From Deinococcus aerolatus (GTDB taxonomy: Bacteria > Deinococcota > Deinococci > Deinococcales > Deinococcaceae): a DNA stretch of 64,000 nucleotides. This document shows positions 57,593-64,000 of this stretch, in pieces; the first letter of the stretch is position 1, and each line of letters begins with the position of its first letter. The stretch lies in the NCBI RefSeq assembly GCF_014647055.1, contig NZ_BMOL01000007.1, forward strand, positions 62,001 through 126,000, in the 5' to 3' direction. Both the position numbers and the translations under genes were made by a program. Below the pieces are notes generated by a model, which saw nothing but the letters and a program-made list of their open reading frames with translations, searched no databases and was not told where the DNA came from.

Positions 57593-57638
57593 GCACAAGA
57601 ACGCCCCGGCCTTCAAACTGGCCGGGGCGTTCTTGTGC
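57593..57638 (+). terminator. Strong terminator after recA
   Basis: Nineteen-base perfect stem (57593-57611 with 57620-57638) with a GC core GCCCCGGCC/GGCCGGGGC and an A/T outer end ending TTCTTGTG, around an eight-base loop. It starts six bases after the recA stop codon. Confidence 0.92.
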
Positions 57639-57647
57639 TGTGCAGGG

Positions 57648-57954
57648 TCAATTCCTCATGGCGAAGGTGTGCATCTCCTCGACAGCGGTGGCGGCGGCCA
57701 GCAGCGCACCCTTTTCCAGTACGAGGTGTGCTCGTCTGCCAGCATCAGGCTCCACGCCGGGCGTACAGCACCGGGGACTCGTTCTCGCGGGTCTCGTCGG
57801 TGTACAGGCCGTAGCAGCCCAGCGCCCACGGCACGCGGTGCCAGCCCACGCTGACGCCGTCGTCGAATTCCTTCCCGGCCTGCGGGTGAATCCGGGTGGC
57901 AATGGCCGCGCCCCAGACAAATCCCCTGGACGGTCCCGAACCGTAATCATCCAC
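57648..57954 (-). pseudogene. Decayed small gene with two frameshifts
   Basis: From GTG 57954 a frame reads 'MDDYGSGPSRGFVWGAAIA', 'HPQAGKEFDDGVSVGWHRVP' and 'WALGCYGLYTDETRENESPV' up to 'LYARRGA', then stops at 57745. Downstream, another frame gives 'WSLMLADEHTSY', and a third gives 'LEKGALLAAATAVEEMHTFA' to a stop at 57648. Joining them with a shift near 57760 and another near 57720 makes one continuous protein of about 102 residues. I do not recognise the family; no signal or membrane segment is seen. The rest of the interval to 58176 holds no gene. Confidence 0.55.
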
Positions 57955-58176
57955 AACACCTTCTCCCAGACACCAGATTCAGCGCAATTGTCCAGTAAAG
58001 GTGTGCTGGCCTGCACAGTGAGCGCAGGGGATGAATGCTCCGGCCCTTCTCTACAGGAACTTGGGTGTTCCAGGAAACCTGGATGTTGTGGAAAAACCCT
58101 GATGCAGACGAGGCAGCGGGCCTGTGGGAACCAGAAGGGCGGAGCAGGGACAGTTCGTGCGGTTGCCAGGACGAAA

Positions 58177-58205
58177 AACCCCCACCAAATCAATGGATGG
58201 GGGTT
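58177..58205 (-). terminator. Terminator after era
   Basis: On the reverse strand, AACCCCCA/TGGGGGTT stem (58198-58205 with 58177-58184) followed by TTTTTCG, 33 bases after the era stop. The T tract points to the reverse-strand gene. Confidence 0.82.
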
Positions 58206-58237
58206 CTCAGACAGGGCGCAGGGGACGCGCCCCGGCT

Positions 58238-59224
<987 letters not shown>

Positions 59225-59593
59225 CCGGCGCATTATCTCACGCCGGGGCCGCTGCAAAAGGGAGCCAGCGGTGGTGGCCGCGCAGCGCGCCCCGCCTGAG
59301 CAGACCGGCGGCGACCTCATCGGCGCCGTTCCTATAGTGGCCGGGGAGTTCGCCCGCCACCACAACCTGTTCATGCGGCGGGGTCTCGGTTGCCCGGCGA
59401 AGGCCTCACTGCTGCCGCCCACACCAGCGGGGCGGGCATGAACGTGTGCTGAAAGGCCACGGCACCAAAGTCCGCATCGGGGACAGCGGGGCGTGTTCTG
59501 ACCCAGGATGACAGAGCGCCGCACTGTGACTCCCAAAGAACATTAAGACTTGATTAAAGAAACGAACATGACAGTCCCCGCGTACTGTAGGGC
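59225..59593. other. Non-coding stretch upstream of era and the Yip1 gene
   Basis: The 369 bases separate divergent genes. A GATAAT box for era (reverse, 59232-59237) and a TACTGT box (59583-59588) for the forward gene are placed 5-7 bases before the starts, but neither has a good -35 match. Composition turns AT-rich near 59,530-59,590. A long reverse frame crosses it but shows no family pattern. Nothing else is seen. Confidence 0.4.
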
Positions 59594-60160
59594 ATGAGAG
59601 CCCCTGTCACTTCCGGCCCCGAAGTCAGCCTTCAGGATATGTTCGCGCAGAGCACTGCCGTGATCACCCAGCCCAGCGTGGCCACGTTCGAGCGTTACGA
59701 GAAACGCGGCGGCCTCCAGAGCGCCTTCATCTACGTGATGGTGGCCGCCGTCGTCTCGGCCCTGATCGCCGCCCTGTTCTCGTTCTTCCACTCGGACGTG
59801 ACCTTCTTCGGGCAACTGTTCTCGCGCCTGATTACCATTCCAGTGCAGTTCCTGATCTTTACGGGCGCGGTGTACCTGATCGGCGGCAGTCTGTTCAAAG
59901 GCACCGGCACCTACCCGGAGGTCGCCTACACCTTCGCGCTGTTCTTCGTGCCGCTAAGCATCATCGGCACCATCATCGGCATCATCCCGATTCTGGGCTG
60001 GCTGGTGTCGTTTGTGATCAGCCTCGTGATGATCTACTTCGGCTATCTGGCCGTGCAGTCCAGCATGAACCTGCGCGAACAGGTGCCCGCGATTGCCACG
60101 CTGGTGCTGGCGGGCATTGCCAACTTTGCGGTGGGACTCGTCCTTCTCGCCCTGTTCTAG
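59594..60160 (+). CDS. Yip1-domain membrane protein
   Basis: A 188-residue protein with a cytoplasmic lead of about 42 residues and five predicted helices. '[28 protein letters not shown]' in parts, then '[44 protein letters not shown]' in parts, carry the Gly/Pro pattern of Yip1-type domains. The family has no firmly known bacterial role. A hairpin terminator follows at 60175. Confidence 0.82.
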   Translation: MRAPVTSGPEVSLQDMFAQSTAVITQPSVATFERYEKRGGLQSAFIYVMVAAVVSALIAALFSFFHSDVTFFGQLFSRLITIPVQFLIFTGAVYLIGGSLFKGTGTYPEVAYTFALFFVPLSIIGTIIGIIPILGWLVSFVISLVMIYFGYLAVQSSMNLREQVPAIATLVLAGIANFAVGLVLLALF

Positions 60161-60174
60161 AAACGAGACAACCA

Positions 60175-60209
60175 GAAGGGGGCGAAGTCGAACTGACTTC
60201 GCCCCCTTC
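60175..60209. terminator. Bidirectional terminator
   Basis: Fifteen-base perfect stem GAAGGGGGCGAAGTC/GACTTCGCCCCCTTC with loop GAACT, between the convergent Yip1 and transglutaminase-like genes. Confidence 0.88.
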
Positions 60210-60228
60210 CTGCTGCCGTCTGCACCGG

Positions 60229-61053
60229 CTACTGGTCCCCGTAGACGTGCACCGCCACCTCCAGTTTGCCCTGGCCGCCGCCAAAGTACGTGCCACGCAC
60301 CGGAGACACGTCGCTGTATTCGCGCCCGTGACCGATCTTGATATGTTTTTCCAGGGCCAGACAGTCGTTGGTGGGGTCATAGCCCAGCCAGCCGTAGCCG
60401 GGAATCAGGCATTCCACCCAGGCGTGGGTGGCCTCCGCGCCGCGCATTTCGCCGCCGCTGTACAGGTAACCGCTGACATAGCGGGCCGGAATGCCCAGCT
60501 GCCGCGTGATGCCCAGCATGGCGTGCGTGAAGTCCTGGCACACCCCATGTCCGGTCCGTGCGAACTCGGCCAGCGGGGTACGGACATCGGTGGCGTCAGC
60601 GTCGTAGGTAAAGCGGCGGCGCAGGTGGCTGGTCAGCTCCAGCAGAAAGCCGGGCAGGTCGTCGCCGGGGCCGGGCCGGGCCACGCCGAACAGCTCCGGC
60701 CACTGGCCGCCCGGCACACGCGGGCTGGGCACCAGAAACTCGGTATTGCGCCCCCGCTCTGGCCGCAACTCGGAAAACGGGACGGGCAGCGGCAGCGTGA
60801 CCGCGTGGGTGTTCACGATGGCCTGCGCCTCGATCAGCAGGTGGCGGTGGTGTTCGTGCACGTGGACGTGGTGGACGATCGCCCCGAAGTAATCCTTGTG
60901 CGAGGTGATCTCGGCGTCCGGCGTGACGTTCAGGTGAAACAGCCGCACGCTCTGGCGCGTCTCGCTGGAGGGATGCAGCCTGACCTGGTTGAAGGAATTC
61001 CAGGCGGGTTTGGGGTAGTGATACTCGGTGGTGTGCCGGATTTCGCAGTGCAT
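60229..61053 (-). CDS. Transglutaminase-like cysteine protease/peptide hydrolase
   Basis: A 274-residue protein with the transglutaminase-like triad: Cys172 in GHGVCQDFTHAML, His210 in 'EATHAWVECLIPG', and Asp226 in 'WLGYDPTND'. The N-terminal 'IRHTTEYHYPKPA' and 'HLNVTPDAEITSHKDYFG' form the beta domain usual in this family. In conserved clusters it accompanies the alpha-E and circularly permuted ATP-grasp proteins found directly upstream, where it is thought to cleave or process a peptide product. It ends the operon; 98 bases separate it from the alpha-E gene. Confidence 0.9.
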   Translation of the reverse strand: MHCEIRHTTEYHYPKPAWNSFNQVRLHPSSETRQSVRLFHLNVTPDAEITSHKDYFGAIVHHVHVHEHHRHLLIEAQAIVNTHAVTLPLPVPFSELRPERGRNTEFLVPSPRVPGGQWPELFGVARPGPGDDLPGFLLELTSHLRRRFTYDADATDVRTPLAEFARTGHGVCQDFTHAMLGITRQLGIPARYVSGYLYSGGEMRGAEATHAWVECLIPGYGWLGYDPTNDCLALEKHIKIGHGREYSDVSPVRGTYFGGGQGKLEVAVHVYGDQ

Positions 61054-61151
61054 AAGTCGGAGAACCCTCTAGCGGTTCTGCCGGGCAGTCTGACACGCCC
61101 GGGCAGAGCGGGTGCAGCGCAGGGCAGACGAATTCGGAGCCACGAACAGGC

Positions 61152-62108
61152 TCATTCCTCCTCGAAGTAGGCCGAGGTGATCGCCGCGCCCACGCGGTTG
61201 AAGTCCTCCAGCAGCGCCTCGATGCCGGGATCTTCCCTCTCGATGATGTCGGTCACGCGGGCGTATTGCAGCCGGGCCACCAGCCAGCGCGACAGGCGCA
61301 GAATTTCCGGGTGCGCGCCGGGGTGGAAGCGGTCAATCTGCTCCAGCGCGTCGTTCAGGTTCACTGCGCTGTAACGCACGCTGCGCGGAAAGTAGTCGTC
61401 CAGCAACAGAAACTCGGTGACGCGCATGGGCGTGATGCCGGTGTGCACGCGCTTGCGGTAGGCCTCGTTGGCGCTGGCCCCCTTCAGGGCGCTGACCCAG
61501 CGCTGGTCCTGCAGGGCGCGTTCTGCCGGGTCCTTGCGGGCGGCCAGGGCGTCGGCATCCTTGAAGCGGCTCTGCAACACGCGCAGGGTGTTGTCGCCGC
61601 GCTCCAGGGTCTGCCCGGCGCGCAGGAAGGACCAGCCCTCGTCGCGCGGCAGGGTGGCAAACGCAATGCCGAAGAAAAACTGCGAGGCGTCGCGGGCCGC
61701 CGCGCAGTACTCGAACAGGCCGTCGCGGTCCAGCACGTCGCCGTTCTCGAAGCACAGCGTCAGATACGAGCGGTTCAGGGTCTCCCACATCTCGCTGGGA
61801 ATGCGGTCGCGCAGGCCACGGGCGTTCTCGCGGGCGCGGGCCAGACTGCTGGCGATGCTCGACGGGTTGTCGCGGTCAAAGGCCATCCATGAGCTGACGC
61901 TGCGGGCGTCGAGGCGGCCGTACTTGGCGCGCAGTTGCGCCTCGCCGCCGGTCAGTTCCAGCAGCGGCGTCCAGTATTCGCGGGCGCGGCCCGAAACTTC
62001 CAGGCCCGCGTAATAGTTGACGTTCAGCAGGCGGGCGGTATTCTCGGCGCGTTCCATGTAGCGTCCGATCCAGAACAGGTTCTCGGCCAGGCGAGATAAC
62101 AGAAGCAT
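61152..62108 (-). CDS. Alpha-E domain protein
   Basis: A 318-residue helical protein. 'LLSRLAENLFWIGRYMERAENTARLL' (read in parts) at the N-terminus and 'RFLLLDDYFPRSVRYSAVNLNDALEQI'-like segments ('EFLLLDDYFPRSVRYSAV') are the hallmark of the alpha-E family. No catalytic residues are known for the family. Its ATG shares one base with the stop of the ATP-grasp gene (TAATG), a coupling conserved in these clusters, so the two products likely act together. Confidence 0.93.
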   Translation of the reverse strand: MLLLSRLAENLFWIGRYMERAENTARLLNVNYYAGLEVSGRAREYWTPLLELTGGEAQLRAKYGRLDARSVSSWMAFDRDNPSSIASSLARARENARGLRDRIPSEMWETLNRSYLTLCFENGDVLDRDGLFEYCAAARDASQFFFGIAFATLPRDEGWSFLRAGQTLERGDNTLRVLQSRFKDADALAARKDPAERALQDQRWVSALKGASANEAYRKRVHTGITPMRVTEFLLLDDYFPRSVRYSAVNLNDALEQIDRFHPGAHPEILRLSRWLVARLQYARVTDIIEREDPGIEALLEDFNRVGAAITSAYFEEE

Positions 62109-63862
62109 TATTTGTCTCCCTCCAGCTCGGTCTTTTCCAGTTCCTGCTGGTACGACGTCTGGGCCTGCGACTGGGATTGCCGCTGCGTCTGCGAGCTGCT
62201 GCCCGCCTGCTCCTGGGACAGGCGGGGGTGGGACAGGTCCGCATCGTCAATTTGCACCGGTTCACGGGTGCCCGCCAGCGTGGGATCGGGATCCGGCATA
62301 ACCTCCAGCACCACGTCGTCCGGCACCGGCAGGTCGATGGGCACCACACCGATGCCGCCTTGAAACTGGGTCTGGGCGTGCTGACCGTCACCGTGCATGA
62401 TCTGGCTCAGGCCCTGCGGGGCCACCGGGCCGTCGTGGTCCAGCACCCAGGTGTCCTTGCTGCCGCCACCCTGCGAGGAATTGACCACCAGACTGCCGCG
62501 CCGCAGCGCCACGCGGGTCAGACCGCCGGGCACGATGGTCACCTCATCCTTGCCGCACAGGATGTACGGGCGCAGGTCGATGTGCGCGCCCTCAAATTCA
62601 CTGCTGTCGGGGTAGAACGTCGGGTGGCGCGACAGGCCCACCACCGGCTGCCCGATAAAGTCGCGCGGATTGGCCCGCACCTTGACCAGAAAGTCCGCCA
62701 CCTCCTCCTCGGTGGCCGAGGGGCCGATCAGCATGCCGTAGCCGCCGGCCTCACCCACCGCCTTGATCACCATGTTCGCGGCGTTGGCCATGATGTGTTC
62801 GAAGTGATCCGGATCGGTGCCCAGGAAGGTGGGAACGTTGTTCAGCAGCGGGTCCTCGTTCAGGTAGTAGCGGATCATGTCCGGGACGTAGGCGTACACG
62901 GCCTTATCGTCGGCCACCCCGGTGCCCACCGCGTTGGCAATGGCCACCCGACCCTGGCGGTAGACCTCGATCAGCCCTGACACGCCCAGCGAACTGTCGC
63001 GGCGGAAGGCCAGCGGATCGATAAAGTCGTCGTCGATGCGGCGGTAGATCACGTCCACCTGCTGTCGACCACCGGTGGTCCGCATCCAGACCCGGCCCGA
63101 ATCCACGAACAGGTCGCGGCCCTCGACCAGCTCCACGCCCATCTGCTGGGCGAGGTAGGCGTGCTCGAAGTACGCGCTGTTGTACATGCCCGGCGTCAGC
63201 AACACCACCGTGCCGTTGTCACGCGGGCTGACCGATTGCAGCAGCGTCAGCAGCGAGGTGGCGTAATGCTGCACCGAACGCACGCCCTGGCCCTCGAACA
63301 TGCGCGGGTAGATGCGGCGCATGGCGTCGCGGTTGGACAGCAGATACGACACGCCGCTGGGCGAGCGCAGGTTGTCCTCCAGCACCAGGTACTCGCCCTT
63401 CTCGTCGCGGATCAGGTCCGTGCCGACGATGTGGGTGTACAGCTCGCCGGGCGGCGTGACGCCGTGGACCTCGCGCCGGAAGTGGGCCGAGGTGTAGACC
63501 AGCTCGCTGGGAATCACGCCGTCCCCGAGAATCTGCGCGTCGCCGTAGATGTCGTTCAGAAAGAGGTTCAGTGCCCTGACGCGCTGGGTCAGCCCCGCCT
63601 CGACGTGCGCCCACTCCGACGCCGGAATAACGCGCGGCACGGGATCAAAGGGAAAGGTTCGTTCGGTGCCCTTGGAGTCGCCGTAGACGGTGAACGTGAT
63701 GCCCTGGTTGCGAAAGGCCAGGTCCAGCATGCCGTGCCGCCGCTGGAACTCGGGGACGCCCAGCAGATCGATGTACTGCTCCAGACCCTGATAGTGCGGA
63801 CGCACCCTGCCGTCCGCCGCGTACATCTCGTCAAAAAAGCTGTCACCTGGCTCATATTTCAC
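62108..63862 (-). CDS. Circularly permuted ATP-grasp type 2 protein
   Basis: A 584-residue predicted amide-bond ligase. Landmarks are 'FDEMYAADGRVRPHY' near the start, 'GVTPPGELYTHIVGTDLIRDEKGEYLVLEDNLRSPSGVSYLL' in parts (ATP- and metal-binding Asp/Glu/Asn), and 'KAVGEAGGYGMLIGPSA' (nucleotide-loop-like Gly region). Family order is permuted relative to normal ATP-grasp. The last 55 residues are Gln/Ser/Glu rich and disordered, beyond the core. Translation begins at GTG 63862. First gene of the operon; the 138 bases before it show no clear promoter. Confidence 0.93.
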   Translation of the reverse strand: MKYEPGDSFFDEMYAADGRVRPHYQGLEQYIDLLGVPEFQRRHGMLDLAFRNQGITFTVYGDSKGTERTFPFDPVPRVIPASEWAHVEAGLTQRVRALNLFLNDIYGDAQILGDGVIPSELVYTSAHFRREVHGVTPPGELYTHIVGTDLIRDEKGEYLVLEDNLRSPSGVSYLLSNRDAMRRIYPRMFEGQGVRSVQHYATSLLTLLQSVSPRDNGTVVLLTPGMYNSAYFEHAYLAQQMGVELVEGRDLFVDSGRVWMRTTGGRQQVDVIYRRIDDDFIDPLAFRRDSSLGVSGLIEVYRQGRVAIANAVGTGVADDKAVYAYVPDMIRYYLNEDPLLNNVPTFLGTDPDHFEHIMANAANMVIKAVGEAGGYGMLIGPSATEEEVADFLVKVRANPRDFIGQPVVGLSRHPTFYPDSSEFEGAHIDLRPYILCGKDEVTIVPGGLTRVALRRGSLVVNSSQGGGSKDTWVLDHDGPVAPQGLSQIMHGDGQHAQTQFQGGIGVVPIDLPVPDDVVLEVMPDPDPTLAGTREPVQIDDADLSHPRLSQEQAGSSSQTQRQSQSQAQTSYQQELEKTELEGDK

Positions 63863-64000
63863 GCGCCCTGTCCCCCTTATGTCGTGCCGTTGAATGCCCG
63901 CAGGATAGCGGCTGGGCGCACAAGAGAAAGGCCGTGGGGCTAGGTGAACCCCTTAGAAACAGCGCAGCTGGGTCAGACGGGCGAACGGCGCGGGCCTCGC

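Overview
The window is GC-rich bacterial DNA and most likely comes from a Deinococcus species or close relative. This is an inference from gene content and order: a cinA-ligT(thpR)-recA operon, a giant TamB-type envelope protein, a short-form HisG paired with HisZ, a CsoR with a Cys-His-His metal site like that of Thermus, and several start codons placed 5-7 bases after a -10-like hexamer, as in leaderless genes. Gene density is high and most neighbours are coupled by ATGA/GTGA overlaps.

Layout. 0.4-1.6 kb: membrane protein plus Ig-like lipoprotein. 1.8-3.6 kb: hisZ-hisG. 3.6-3.9 kb: two tRNAs under one promoter with a terminator. 4.1-9.1 kb: multi-GAF histidine kinase and an ABC exporter pair, one half of which has lost its membrane domain. 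9.2-11.9 kb: large lipoprotein with clearly lower GC, probably acquired. 12.6-16.0 kb: sdhCDAB. 16-18.6 kb: reverse-strand group ending with hemB. 18.7-20.5 kb: heme-dependent demethylase-like protein and a barnase/barstar-type pair with a lipoprotein RNase. 20.6-27.6 kb: BMP/nucleoside-type ABC importer whose binding protein is separated from the permease/ATPase genes by msrPQ. 27.7-32.4 kb: pstS, then pstCAB-phoU, each preceded by a recognisable PHO box. 32.5-33.3 kb: frameshifted GNAT gene and acylphosphatase. 33.4-43.3 kb: giant TamB-like gene, followed by a 140-bp element with inverted ends.

43.5-49.6 kb: ABC-F ATPase and a copper module (csoR-copZ divergent from copA). 49.7-53.5 kb: NarL/DesR-type two-component pair and two lipoproteins, one a secreted-type phospholipase A2. 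53.8-57.6 kb: DoxX-like protein and the cinA-ligT-recA operon. 57.6-59.2 kb: decayed small gene and era. 59.6-63.9 kb: Yip1-type membrane protein and a circularly permuted ATP-grasp / alpha-E / transglutaminase-like operon.

The clearest regulatory units are the phosphate regulon (four phased TGAC repeats before pstS, one 7-4-7 PHO box before pstC) and the copper module (two divergent promoters with C/G-tract operators in their spacers). Decay is visible at three places: the truncated ABC half-transporter, the GNAT frameshift and the doubly frameshifted gene after recA. No CRISPR array, complete insertion sequence or prophage was seen. All functions rest on motif recognition by eye; no database search was possible.
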